DNA of 64,000 nucleotides from Ziziphus jujuba (Eukaryota > Streptophyta > Magnoliopsida > Rosales > Rhamnaceae), in the NCBI RefSeq assembly GCF_031755915.1, contig NC_083388.1:3603501-3667500 (forward strand), written 5' to 3'. Each line of letters starts with the position of its first letter. Position 1 is the first letter of the stretch. Made by a program: the position numbers and the translations under genes. Shown here in pieces: positions 48,671-61,900 of the stretch. The notes under the pieces are model-generated. The model saw nothing but the letters and a program-made list of their open reading frames with translations, ran no database searches and had not been told where the DNA came from.

Positions 48671-51600
48671 GACTTTGAGGGAGAAAGAGACAGAGAGAGA
48701 GAGAGAGAGAGACTTCTACTTTAACCTTTAAGCACTCATCCCTTCCCATGTAATGTTATTAACTACCTCTAATGGATTTCCTTAACCACAAAGAGTAGCT
48801 AGATCGGGAGTAGCTTGATCGGGTTTCGACTTTCCTTTTAATATATATAATGTGTAACACTGTAAGTACTAGAAGTCAGAAATATATAATATATATGACT
48901 TAATTTTTCTCTCTTTCCCTCTATCTTAATACATATAGATATAATATATAATTCTATGCCCATATATGTCTCCTCTTGGATAAATAAAGGACATGAAATC
49001 CTATAGATGTTGGTCGATCTCTTGGGGACATATAGAATGATAAGAAGAAGAAGAAGAAGAAGAAAAACTATGAAAAAAAAAATGATGAATATAATTCAAT
49101 TGTATTGTTGGGTAGGAGGGCTGAAGGAGAAATTGGTATTAAATAAAAGTTAAACACAGAGAAGAAAAATTGTAAAACTGTGTAATGCAAATATGAGGAA
49201 GGCCTCGAAAAAGTACATCGAAATTAATAATGGTAGGTAATTTTGGGGTTAGGATACATAAAAGCAATTTAAGAATTACAGTTGGGAAGGTTAGGGCTGA
49301 TACAGTAAATTTAGTGATAGATATTTTCAAATCCAGTTTTATTACCATTAATTATTACTTCCTGCTATTGAAATTAATTAAGTTTTTATTGCAAGGAGTC
49401 ACCAATGAAATTTCTTTTCAGTCCATAACGACCGCGTGTATCCATTGCACAAGTACCAAAAAGGAAGAAAAAAGAAACGTATAAAACAAAAACAAAAGAG
49501 CTAGACTACTTACAAGTTATGCCTACAAAGTTAGTGGTGTTTCAACAATTTTTTTTTTATAATTTTACCATAATGGCCACTTTTTTGTTGCATCATATTA
49601 CTTTTTGTAAAATTACTTGTTGATTAATTTTGTAATTCTACGCTAATCGGGTTGATTCAACTACTAAGCTTATAATTTTATTATTTGCATTAGATTTAAT
49701 TAAATAAATCTTTGTATGATAGAACCTAAAACTACAAAGTATATAATAGTCGGTTGTTGCTTCAATAAACCATGCATATATATATATATATATATATAAA
49801 TTCAATTCTCATACAATAAATTATAAAAATAAAATATTAAAAAAATACAAGAAAAACTGCATCACCTAAATTTATGAAAATAAACATCTTGGAACAAGGA
49901 AATATTGATGTCTCAATTATGACTATATAAATCTGCATAATCAACAACCTTTTTGACAAATGACAAAATGTCATTAAATGTCATCCACAAATTGTATTTT
50001 TACGGTTAAATCAACTATAAGTTGGGACAAGATAGCTGTGGGTGTTTGCTAATTTTGAGTTAACCAAATAATTTTATTTTATTTTTTTGTCATATATTCA
50101 ATTTATGATTAAAAAACCTTTTTTTTTCAAATTTTTTAGACCTGGAATTCAAAAAATAGATTTGTGGGAATATTTTAAAAAAAAATTGCTGAAATTTTGC
50201 AACTTTTAGAGACTAAAATGATTGGAGAAATTAGGTCAAACATATCACCCTTACATATTATCTACCTACAATTTAAAAATCTCTTCTGCAATTGAGAAAT
50301 CATTATCGAAGAAATCTTACTAAGAGTATCTCAAATAATCCTCTGTCTATTTAAAATTTTTTTGCCGCATTAGATAAATAGATAGGATTTTTAAAAAATC
50401 CCCTTCAATGGTTTTGTGTATTAGTTCTGTCAAATTGATGTGATAACAAAAGAAATATAAATTTGAAGGACATTGTCTATTTATGAAAACTCTGTTGGAC
50501 AGGCTGAATCATCATTTTATTTATTTTTATTGATTTTTGTTAAAAAAAAATCAGTTAGGTTTATTTTTAATTAAATATACTTTATACATAATCCATTGAA
50601 AAGAAATTATTAAGAAACATTATTTATTAAATAATTAAAATACCACATAAGTATGAGCACTTTCTAAAACTTATGCCATGTAGACTTCAATAGAAATAAT
50701 CATTGGACATTCTCGAACCATAAATATTGAAAATTTTCAGCCTTATATTTCAAACTCTTAAATCACAAATATCTTGGTACTTATATAGTGAATAGTGAAT
50801 AGTCTTGAATCTAATTTCTTTATTTCTTATTAAATTTAAATTTTACAGAAAAATAAAAGAATCCCTGGTCCAAAAAAAAAAAAAAGAGAAGAAGAAATAA
50901 AGCAATAACTATAATCTATAATATAAAGCAAATTTTTATCATTTAAAATTGATAACAGATAAAGTATATAATTTCAATGATTGAACATTTTTATCTGTAA
51001 TATAAAAGTATGGATTCGGATGCGAGTCATGAGATAAAGAAAATTTTAGCTAGTTTGTAAATTAGGTATTTGTTTAAAAAAACTTTTATATATATATATA
51101 TATATATATTTCATCTCATTTTCATTTTGTTCCAAAAATGCAAAGAAAATGCGGGTTGATAACCTAGTCTAGACTTGGGCCGCCAACTTTAGTTAAGGTT
51201 TTGTAGGCCCCAATACTCATCATTTGGGCTTAAATTGAAAATTCCATACGGTGTTTTTTTTGTTCTGAATGGTGTTTTTTTGTTCTGTACCTTTTATATC
51301 CAAGATACCTAAAGATACGCCTTGTTTTATTTTTTAATCCTTTTCACCTTTTAAAAGAATAATAAATAAAGAAAAAGAAAGGTTGATATTGCATTTTTAG
51401 ATGCTTGTTGCTATGGAAAATTGCTTATCGGTATTTTAATTGATTAGACAATTGAAGCAGTTTTCATATTTAAATTAGAAAAAAAAAAAAAATGAAAGAA
51501 AGAAAGGGATATATAAAAGGATTCGATATTGGAAGGCCAATGCTCATTGAGTCAGAACCTCGTATCACTGTCTTTGTAGCTAAGTCTAGCCCGAATCAAA

Positions 51601-53300
51601 AGATTCTAAGCCGATTGTGTCACGCCAAAACCTAGAACGTTCACGAATAATAGAAGAAAATAAGATAAATATGATGCAATTATTAAACAATGACACTGAT
51701 ATTTTAAATTTTATGTTCTAATTTCCAGGGAAAATTCAATAGCAAGGCCATTCCATTGTTCTTCTCTGATTTCGAATTCAAATCCTATGACCTTCAATAT
51801 TTTTTTTTTAAAAAAAAAATCCTATCTAATTCTTTTCTCCAAGCAAAAATAAATTAACAATGATAGTAATAAGAACTAAAAAATGGTAATATAAATAAAT
51901 AAATAAATAAAAACAACAACTTATTTTATTTATTTTTCTACATATACAAGATATTTTTTTTTCACTTTGATTTTGTAAAGCCATATATCAAATAAAATAC
52001 TATCTTATATTTATAATCGTCTAAATGAATTTTACATTTTCAGTGTTTTACATTTTCAGTGAACTGATAACGAGTAATTTTTTTTAGGATGATGAATTTG
52101 GTTGATGGAAACCGTGGACTTTTATTATAAGTTTTTGAATTATTTTAAAAATTAGGATATAAAAATATATATAAAATTTATATGAACATGATAAAATATT
52201 AAAATTTATGACTAGAAGATTTACTAAGTGAATTGATTAAGCCAACATAACTTAATAATTTTGTATGAACTTATATAAATTTCAATACACATTAAATATT
52301 AACTTTTGAGACAATTCAAAATTTACAATGATATCCTAAATTTGGTATTAAAAAAGTAAAAAATATAGGAATTTCTAATTCCTAGACTATAATTATATTA
52401 AGATATTCACTAACTAAAAAAAAGCAAAGTGTTAGTACACTTGGAAATACAAACTCTAAAAACACAGTACCTTCGATGTATAAAATAGTTTGCCACTAAA
52501 ATATATGCATATTGCTTAAAAGTAAAAAAAATGAAAAACTAACAAGAAGAATTTGGTGCTTGACATTTGGCAATAGATAGCTTAGTATAGCACCTCAATT
52601 GATGCCACTTCATAGTTCGAAATGGGTTTCTAAGAAATAATGAAAGTAGTGGCCTTTCCAGCCAAAAAAACAAAAGGTTTAAGTAGTGGTACAAAGGGTC
52701 ATTAAATAAATCATTAATAAATACCGTCTTCGAAGATACATACGCACACCAACCAAACAAGTTCTAGCACCTATGGCCATGAAAACGAAATCATTCTACA
52801 ATGCACACACTACGCCGATGAACGACAAAGGACAAACTTAGTCCAAAACCGATCACACACCCTACGTGTCAGCCTACTACTTGTGTCCTATCACGACCCG
52901 CCACGTACTGATGACCTGGCAAAGGTTGACGCCACGTCAGTAAACCACCAATCGAAGCTCAACAACGTTTGTCTAAAAGATCCTAGGAACAAAACAATGG
53001 TCATTTATTCCTTTAGTCTAATAAATTCGAACTGAAAAAAATAAAAGTAAAAAATCTATAATAAAGTCTCAAATAAATCAATTGTTAAAGGCCAAGGGCA
53101 TTGGACATGCTCGGCTTGTTCTTCTCTTCTCGTTTGCTCCTCTCTCTCTCTCTCTAGAAATTCTTTCTCTATCTCTATCTCTCTTTTTTTCTTTTTTCTT
53201 TTTTTTTGGGTCATTTTTATCTCATATCTAGGAATTTTGTAGTTGTTTCTTTTGCTTTACTTTGGTGGATATCCGGGAAAACCAAACCCAAGTTGAAACT
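48671..53300. other. AT-rich intergenic region
   Basis: PSK 3' UTR (GA tract near 48692-48711), then about 4.5 kb without a supportable gene. It contains (AAG)n at 49040-49065, (TA)n at 49773-49798 and 51087-51108, and A/T tracts. The stretch 52780-52960 is less AT-rich and carries ACGT-core motifs (CCACGTACTG, GCCACGTCAG) plus GGTTGACG. It looks like promoter DNA for the gene at 53389. Confidence 0.5.
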
Positions 53301-53388
53301 GGAGAGAGAGAGAGAGAGAGAGAGAGCTCCAAAGTGGCTTGAAGAAAGCTAAACGACTGCGTTTTGTTGTTTGCGTCTTTGACAATTA

Positions 53389-54024
53389 ATGGCTTCTCGT
53401 TCTTCTCCTTCTTCGCATGAAACAGTCGGCCATTTCAATCAGGTACGGGACTCTTCTTCTTCTTCTTTCAGCAATAATATCAGCCGTGGATTTTCAACGG
53501 CCCAGATGTGTTTGAAAAGGATTCTGGAGATAATCTCATCCGTCCCTCCACGCCAAAGCAGCGAAGAAGAAGAAGAAGAAGAAGAAGAAGACAAGGGTGG
53601 TTTGAGCCATCCAAAGGAACAAGAACTCGAACCCGAAGTCGAACTCGATAAAAATCAGCGAAACGCAGAGTTTGGGAGAGAAACGTCGCCGTTTAAGAGA
53701 AAAGCGTACGGTGGAAGTAGTAGTAGTAGTAGTAGAGATTGTCTAGACTTGCTGGTAGAGGCGGCGAAACTGATATCAGGCAACAACACCGAAGACGCAG
53801 AAGAATCGAACAAGAAGAAGAAGAGGAGGAAAGAGGAGGATTGGATGGTGACGAAGGGGTTGTACGGAGAGGGATCGGCGGTGGTGAGGTCGAAACGGGG
53901 AAGGAGCCAAACACTGCCGTCCAGGCTGAGAGATTCGGTGCTGGAACCCTGGATACGATTGCCTCGTCCACCACTCAGGTCCACACAAACAACTACAACC
54001 AGAAGAAGAAGAAGGTCCAGCTGA
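53389..54024 (+). CDS. Uncharacterised plant protein with acidic and basic tracts, probably nuclear
   Basis: Intact intronless frame of 211 codons starting at ATG 53389. Its composition and codon content are clearly unlike the AT-rich surroundings, and it has a promoter-like stretch upstream. I do not recognise the family. Visible features: Ser-rich N-terminus; a short hydrophobic/amphipathic segment AQMCLKRILEIISSV (38-52); nine Glu in a row (59-67); six Ser (110-115); CLDLLVEAAKLISG (118-131); an NLS-like KKKKRRK (142-148); a block SKRGRSQTLPSRLRDSVLEPW (168-188) that reads like a conserved motif; and a C-terminal run of five Arg. A nuclear location is inferred from the basic clusters. The antisense frame over 53655-54155 is a shadow. 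A GA microsatellite (54099-54135) follows in the 3' UTR. Confidence 0.75.
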   Translation: MASRSSPSSHETVGHFNQVRDSSSSSFSNNISRGFSTAQMCLKRILEIISSVPPRQSSEEEEEEEEEDKGGLSHPKEQELEPEVELDKNQRNAEFGRETSPFKRKAYGGSSSSSSRDCLDLLVEAAKLISGNNTEDAEESNKKKKRRKEEDWMVTKGLYGEGSAVVRSKRGRSQTLPSRLRDSVLEPWIRLPRPPLRSTQTTTTRRRRRSS

Positions 54025-54097
54025 CTCACCTCCTGCTTACGTGTAATGTTTACTACTAACATACAACAAAACAAACACACAGAGTCAGAGTCTGAGT

Positions 54098-54139
<42 letters not shown>

Positions 54140-55900
54140 AAGAAAATCCAAACATCCACTACTTTTGTGTAGATTGTGATTTTTATTTAAGTGGCAATTT
54201 ATATGCTGTGTGTTTAATTACATTATTGTTTAATTTTGAACTGTGGGTGTGAAATTGTTTGTGGTTCTGTTTTATTTTATTTTTTTGGGGTCTAAGCTCC
54301 TCGACTATTAGAACAAATAAAATTAAGGTGTGAATTTATATACTAGAGAAAATCTTTAGATTTCGTTTTATTTTAGTGTTTTTATATTATATTGTCAAAT
54401 ATTCGGTGATTACAATGTACAGTGAGCCTTTAGGTCTTATCCCATCCCAGACGGTTCGGCTTTGCCCTCTATTTTATACTCGTTTCTTTTTTTTTTGTCT
54501 TTAATTTTATTTTATTTTCTATACAAAGATATTACAAATTGTTTGATAATTTATAAGCAATCTGTTATCGTCCCTGACCAGTAAATAATAATATTTGCAG
54601 CATTATATGAGATATATATATATATATATAAATAATTTCTGGATCAAGAATTTTGAATAAATTTTTGTATGAGACAATGTATAATTAAAAGTTAGTTATG
54701 TGTGTATTTTTATTTATATCAAAATTCGTCCAGAATTTCTGGATATAAAATTACTATATATATTTATCTTTAATATGAAAAATAAAAAATGTTAAAACTT
54801 AAAAGTAGATTTTGATTTTATTTTTTTTCTCTAGCTGTTCTTTAATATGTTTCCCAAAAAGATTCAAAAAAACATTTTATTAAATGATTAAAGTAACAAG
54901 GTTCCCTTTTTTATTTTATTTTTTCGGAGAATCTTGTGCCGTTGACGAGCAATTATTTTGTTGAAGTTATGCCGAAATTATTTTGGTTGCTGGTCCAGTT
55001 TTGTTGAACAAAAACAAAAAAACAAAAAAAAAAAAAAACAAAAAACAAAAAACAAAAAAAATAAATTTAACAGATGTTAAAAATGAGTACTTGTTTCTTA
55101 AACAATTTAAGTAAAAATACGAAACTTACTAGAACTACTTATTATTATTATTATTATGTTTTTTTCATTCATTACGCTAAAAAATTATCCAACTCAAGGC
55201 ATGAAAATTCATTGCTGTCATGACATCCTAAAGTCTCAAACCGGATAGCATAGATTATTTTTAGAAAAAATAAAATAAAATAAAGTTTGATGTGTATATA
55301 TATATATATATATATTTTACTAAGTTCTAAAATTTAAAAGTCGCAAGTTTAATCAGTTGTAAAAACATAGAAAATATATATATTTAGATTCAAAGTTCAA
55401 ATTTCGAATTTGGTAAAACTTTTCTCCCCAAAATTGCAATAAAGGAGAAAAAGAACATCTAAAAGCAACAGTTTATTCGTTCAAAAAAGAAACAAGCCAA
55501 CAGTTTACTAGATTTTAAAGTTTTAGGAGCCATGTAATTTAAACCTTATTATAATTTTCTATAACTCAGATTTTATATTCACCAAAAAAAATATATATAT
55601 AACTCAGATTTTATATTTACATAATACGATTTCAATAAAATTAAAACACTTGTTCCGTAATAATAATAATAATAATAATAAACACTTGCAAGGTATAATA
55701 CCGAAATGGAAAAAAAGAACAGAGTAAAATCAAAGTTTTTTATTTTATTTTTTTTATTGGCGATAAAAGTAAAAATTAGAGTTGAAAATAATCGATAGCA
55801 TTTGATGAAAGAATAGGACATAAATTGTATTAAAAAACTAACTGCACATATTATTATTATTATTATTATTATTATTTTTGGAGTATAATTGTATCATATC
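54025..55900. other. Intergenic region between convergent genes
   Basis: 3' UTR of the plus-strand gene (GA tract 54099-54135), then AT-rich DNA with (TA)n at 54612-54630 and 55297-55315 and an A/C-rich (AAAAAC)n tract at 55010-55058. (AAT/ATT)n runs occur at 55140-55155, 55661-55680 and 55850-55875. It ends in the 3' UTR of the minus-strand DML gene. No gene seen. Confidence 0.55.
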
Positions 55901-58900
55901 CTACTCATCATCGTCTTCGTTTATCTTGGCTTTCCCGGACTGCTGACTTGTAGGAATATGAAATTCCTTTGCGAGAGGTACAGGATGACGTCCTTCTCGG
56001 TCGAATGATCTCACACAAATAAAACCTGTGTAAACACAATTTCAATATTTCACTACATAATATCAACCACAATTAAACAATTAGCGCTTCCAATAAAATA
56101 AAATTAGCACCATAATTTACATACCTGCCCAAAAACAATGCTGAATTTCCTCAGTTGATAGACCTGTATTTAATGAAAAAGGTTGGTTTCTATGTTAGAT
56201 ATTATATTGAAATATACATACATATTTATATATATATACACTTTTTTTTTTTTGGGGTCTTTTTCAATTTTTTTTTTTTTTAAATTTTTTTTTTTTAACT
56301 AGTGTATGCATATGTCTTAGACATCAAAATTCATATGTTGTATTTACCCCTTAAAATTGAGCCTGCTGAGGTACCAAAGTAAGCAGTTCTCCTTGGTAGG
56401 TTCCATATCCATCCTCTGGGTACTTTAATTGGTTCTGAACTGGTTTTTAGGTCAAGAAATACCTGCAAGGAAATTAAAAACATGGTTCAAGATTATTAAA
56501 GATAATTTCACATTAGAAGTAATGATTTTTATGACTTAAGAGTTGGGAGTACTTTTACCTCATTAACTTGGAAGTATGTTCCATTTAGTGGAAATGACCC
56601 TCTCATTGCTGTTCTACAGGGTATCTGTATTTTGTGCATGGTTTATGTGTTAGTTTAGATTTCATGTAAATTTTCATTTCAGATGCATTTAAATTGGGGC
56701 TTCAGAAATCTAAATGTATTTTACTCACCAAAATTGATCCATCAACCGTATGATGGTTTTGTTCTGTAGAACTGCTACTGCAGGGTTCCCCAGGAGTCTG
56801 AGATGGTTGAGACGATGTTGAAGATTCGCCTAATATTGAAAATATCAAAAATCATGTTTATTATTAGGAACACAATTTTAATAAGATAAATAAATAAATA
56901 AATAACATAAACAGAAACTCTGAAAATGTAAACTAAACAAACAATAATTTCTAATTTCTAGCCAAAATACTGTCAATTCAGCAATTGTCTCCCTCTTATG
57001 CTGCGTCAAAATTGCAAAGAAATCTGAGCACTTGTTTTCCAACTAAATTTGCAATTTTCTTCCCAACTTATCAGTCACATCAGTTTTCCTCTTACCATTT
57101 GCAACCAAACGAAAGACTTGTTTATCATTTCCTTAAATCGACATCACTTCAGCTTTTTTTGTCCCCATGTCTTGAAATTCATCTCCAAATTGTCAATTCT
57201 TTTTTCATCTATGAATCTTCTAATTGCTCACCCAAGACTTTTATGTCTTTTCGGTTGAGTGCTAATTACCTATGCTCTAATTTTGGACCATTTTAGTTAA
57301 CTGGTTCTAGAGTTATAATATGATGCTGTCCTTAAGAAAATGTCGTACCTGGTGCACGTATGGCAAGAAGGTATGGATATGGATCATGAGCATCTCTTCT
57401 CTCAAACTGTAAAATTCATTGGCACAGAAACTAAATTTTACACTCAATAATGAAAACATAAATAATTTTGAAGGATAACTTACCCCATTTAACAGAGGAT
57501 GATAATCTGGAAGTTCATAGCTGCACAGAAGTTGAAAGTACAAAGCATTATTATAATAGGTAATATTAATTATCACATATTCATGAAAACCAAAATGTTG
57601 TTTTAGCTAGATTTTGACAGGATAATCAAAGCATGCTTAAAACAATATTTACAACCCATTCAACTTATTCTAGGACCTGTCCTACATGTTGCTTATTAGG
57701 CACATATTCATCATCTTCAGTGAGAAATATGAAAAGTTTGGGGCCAATACTATAGTAATGAGATAATATCAGTTTTAAGAAAATTCTCCTCAAATATATT
57801 ATGCCACATGGTCCAATCAAAAAGTTTCAAGCTAATTCTGATATTTCACTTGGTTTGGATTTTGCATATTTCATCTGCGAGAAAAATTTCCAGATTTTCG
57901 ATTAATCATGTGAAAATGCTGACTTACACTTCATGCTTTGTCCTTAAGCGGCTGGCATGCTTCAGTTCGGAGACATGCTTGGAAGCAGCTTCTGCTGACA
58001 AAGGAACTAAATCTCTTGACAATACATAATCATCATGAAGCATCACACTTAATGAATTCATAGTTCCTGTGGACTCTTGAGTGCTGAGATTGATGGTAGG
58101 CATATCATCAGGACCATCAAGACCAAAATCTTCAATGTCACCTAGATGTGGAAACTCAGACTCACAAGATGCTGGCTCTGGTGATGGTGGCACTTCAATG
58201 ATGGGTTCAGCATTCTGTTTTTGATGTTGTGATGCTGCTGGCTCTGGTGATGGTTGCACTTCGATGATGGTTTCAACATTCTGCTCTTGATGTTGTGATG
58301 CTGAAAACCAGTTGGCCTCAAGAAGGAATGGTAATATTGGATCCAAAGAGGGCCCAGGGTGACCAAGAGCCACAATTGGAGCTTTTGAACTTGCCTTACT
58401 TGTATTTGTTGGTGGCCCAGGTAAGGCACCTCTTGCACTGCATCAAAGGTATTGCATCAAATTCATTTCATAAGCAATGAACAAAAAGTTTATAAAAAAC
58501 TATGTGGAAGGTTTATTAGGGATCTCAAAGTAAGAAACCGGCAACCATTATTTTGCACTGAGATGAATAAGCATTCAATTATAAACATTCAGCTAAAAAA
58601 CGATGTGCACCTTGCAAATTCACTAGCATAGTGTCTGCATTCTGCTTTCATTGGACAAGGATTGCAACTCGGTTTTGTTTTTTGGCAAAAAACCTGCAAT
58701 TGAATATCAAAGTATGTTACCCTCATTTAGTATTTTCTTCTAATTACTGGAAGTTTGGAAGTTCACTTAGATACTATCAATGCATAGTTTGAAGAGACTT
58801 ATATACCTTTCCAAAGGTTATCAAATGATAATGCAGTTCATACCTGTGTGGAAGAAAATATATACATATCAAAATAAACAATGACTTTTTTTGCTTTAAA

Positions 58901-61900
58901 GAAAAGTCAGCTAAGTAATGCATGGAGATCCCATAAAAAAAATAGTTAAAGAGGAGGCATTACAGGGTCTTATGGTCAAATTCATTTAGCCGTGGCCAAA
59001 GATACTTTTGAATGGAATCCATTAGTGGCATCCTGCAGGGAAAAAAAAAAAACACACACACACACACACACTCTATTAAAGATTTACTTCAGTGGAAATA
59101 AAAAGCTTTGTGCTGGTGCTAGTGTATTATACTTACTGCATTTTAGGTCATCTAGGATGGTAAAGAAACAAACGCTTAAGATAGCAAAAACAAGCAATAA
59201 AAACCTCATAAGCTCTTGAAGCATTTTTGCATATTGCATTTGTATTATATTCTTCGGAAGGAGCAATTACACTTAGAGCACTCAGCATTCTTTGAGTTTT
59301 TAACAGTAATCAGAAGCATTAAAAAGTGTGGGAGCTGAATTCCAAGGAAATAACAAACTCAAAAGCACGTCAAAGATACTTTCACTAAGTTTCAATGATC
59401 TGCCTTACAACTCGAAATCTTGCTTAATGTATTTCAGCATATTCCCTGAATATTATTTGATTGAACCATCAAGATTGATTCAGTGGTTTTGGTTTCTGAT
59501 TTATATGCGTTGTTCAAAGTATGATGTTTTCCTCTTCTATGATTATTTAATCTGAAATATCTAATCCGCAACATGATATTCAAAACCAATACAAACTAAA
59601 GCTCAATTTATCAATTAAAACATGCATTATCTGTTGCCAATACCAGGAACTGAAGATAAAAACAAGTGGCAGTATGCTACTAGGAGGAATCTAAAAGAAA
59701 CTATTCAGCATAAATTTGCCAATAAATCTTAAAGAAATTATGCAGACAAATTGCATTTTAAACATTATGTCATAATAAGTCTGGCTATGCGCTGCCACCT
59801 GTATGGGGTTATGGATTTTACTGTTTCTTTTTACATTCATATATTAGATCACATTCCAACTGAAATTAATATTTCTTTCTTCTACATATAATAATTGCAA
59901 GAATAATCTAGTGTTTATAATAAAGACTACATTTTGAATTAGCTAATTAAGCTAGGACATCACATGGCTTTTATCAACACAATCAGAAGTGGATACTTCT
60001 TCCAGGGGTTAAGGACTCTTGATGGGTCTCAAAGTTTCCATTTGAAATTTTATTTCAATGAATTTTTGCTTCATGTTATCTTGCACATGCTATGTTATCT
60101 TAGGCTATAGATCGTACTCTCATGAACACTTTCAAATATGTCACTTGACGGATACAATGATATAATTTAAAATCATTATACTTACTGTTGCAAAAGATGT
60201 ATCTGGACTTTTTCAGGCAATGGCTGGAGAGGAACCCATCCGAGACGAACTGCTATCCGACCAACATTAGTGTCAACCTAATTGATGAAAAAATAAAATA
60301 AAATAAAACTGTTGAGTTTTTTAGAATATAAACTCCAATTAGCAAGTATCAAGGAGAGACGCTAAACAATACCGGGAAGGCTACATTCTGAAGTTCCAAA
60401 AGCCGTACACACTCCACACTTTTCAAACCAAGACCTTGGAATTGCAAAAGGTATTCCCTACAAGTATAGACAATTGAATCATCAAACTCTTGAAAAGATT
60501 AACATAACTGATACTAGAAAACTAGAACCTTCGATAGTTCTAGTTCTTGTCAGTACAGTTGATCGGTAAATTTAGACTTACTTCACTTTATCCGGAGGTG
60601 CATGTCTTAACCATTCAAGATCAAGGCAGTTGTGCAGTTCAACCACTTGGTCAAGAAACCTCTGGAATAGTGTGTTAATATTGTCAACTTTGATACAAGA
60701 CGTTTATATATAAGGAGAAGATAAATCTTCAAATTTCTTTGCAACCAAATTTATATCATTAATAGAATTACTTTGATACCTTGATTCGTCCAGCAAGAAC
60801 ATTATTTTGGCCACGTGCTTCGATGACTTTGGCAATCACTTGCGCTTCTGCATTCCTGACTGCTTCCCAATCCACAGAATCCATGTGCTCAGGCCTTCTT
60901 TGTTCACTAGTACAGTACATTTTTCTGAATGCATCCCAATCAGTTTTAACTTTCTCTTTCTCATAGACCTTTTTTCCGTTTCTTTTATTTGTTTTATCAG
61001 GTTGTTGCTCTTTTGAATTTGAACTTTCACCATTCTGTCTTTCCTGAATCATGCTGTTAGCATTAAGCTCAGAAACTGCCAGTGCTTTTTTACTATTATT
61101 TTGCAGGTATATGTCATCTTTGGCTTCTGTGCTGCAATCTTCGGCCAGACATGTTGGCATGTCTTCATCTGCAAGATTGGTAACTCCTGCAGTTTCAGAT
61201 TCTTCTGAAGTATATGCTGGCTCAAGATATTCTGTGTTACTTCCAACTGATTCTTGACTAAAATCTATTATCGGATCTTGACTTCTTGGCCGAGCTGGGA
61301 ATCTTGCAGCAAGCAACATGAAGGCATTGCTACAATGAACAAGAATAAATATTACATATAACTTCTTCATTTGTATTTACAACAAAAATCTAATCCAAAA
61401 ATTTACCTAGAAAGAGAGTCTGAAACATTTTGAGTTAAAAAGACTCCAATCACAGAGTCCAAGACCGAACCTTTCCATGGTGAAAACCTCCTGTCCCCTG
61501 CAAAGGTTATAATCATCATGTTAGAGAATTTTCATTTAACTATTAGATCATGAATATTCATTTAATAGGTTCACATTTTTTCATCATGAATATTCATTTA
61601 ATAGGTTCACATTTTTTTCCTACTGTAAAGTTTTTATTTTTTTATTTATTTTTTTTCCATTTATTTATTTATTTACTTTTGGTTAACAAAAAACATACCT
61701 AAGATTTGATGCATGCGAGCAGTAAATGCATCAATCCTTCCTTTAAATATTTTTCTTTCACTCTCCCAATATTTCTTTCTCTCTTCACTCTCATCGGTAA
61801 GGTATTTCAATTGAAATTTCCACATTTGCTGAAACCTAGGATCATACTTTAGCTTATTTTTTCTTTTTTGCTCAACAACCGCAGATTGTCCATTATGTGG

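Noticed and set aside
53655..54155. 166-codon minus-strand frame over the 211-aa gene
   Set aside because: Its sequence is the complement of the Ser/Glu/Lys/Arg runs and the GA microsatellite (poly-Leu/Ser translations). The plus-strand frame has ATG, promoter context and a sensible end.
56985..57296. 103-codon plus-strand frame within the DML gene
   Set aside because: It lies in the intron between the exons at 57349 and 56829 on the opposite strand, with no recognisable content.
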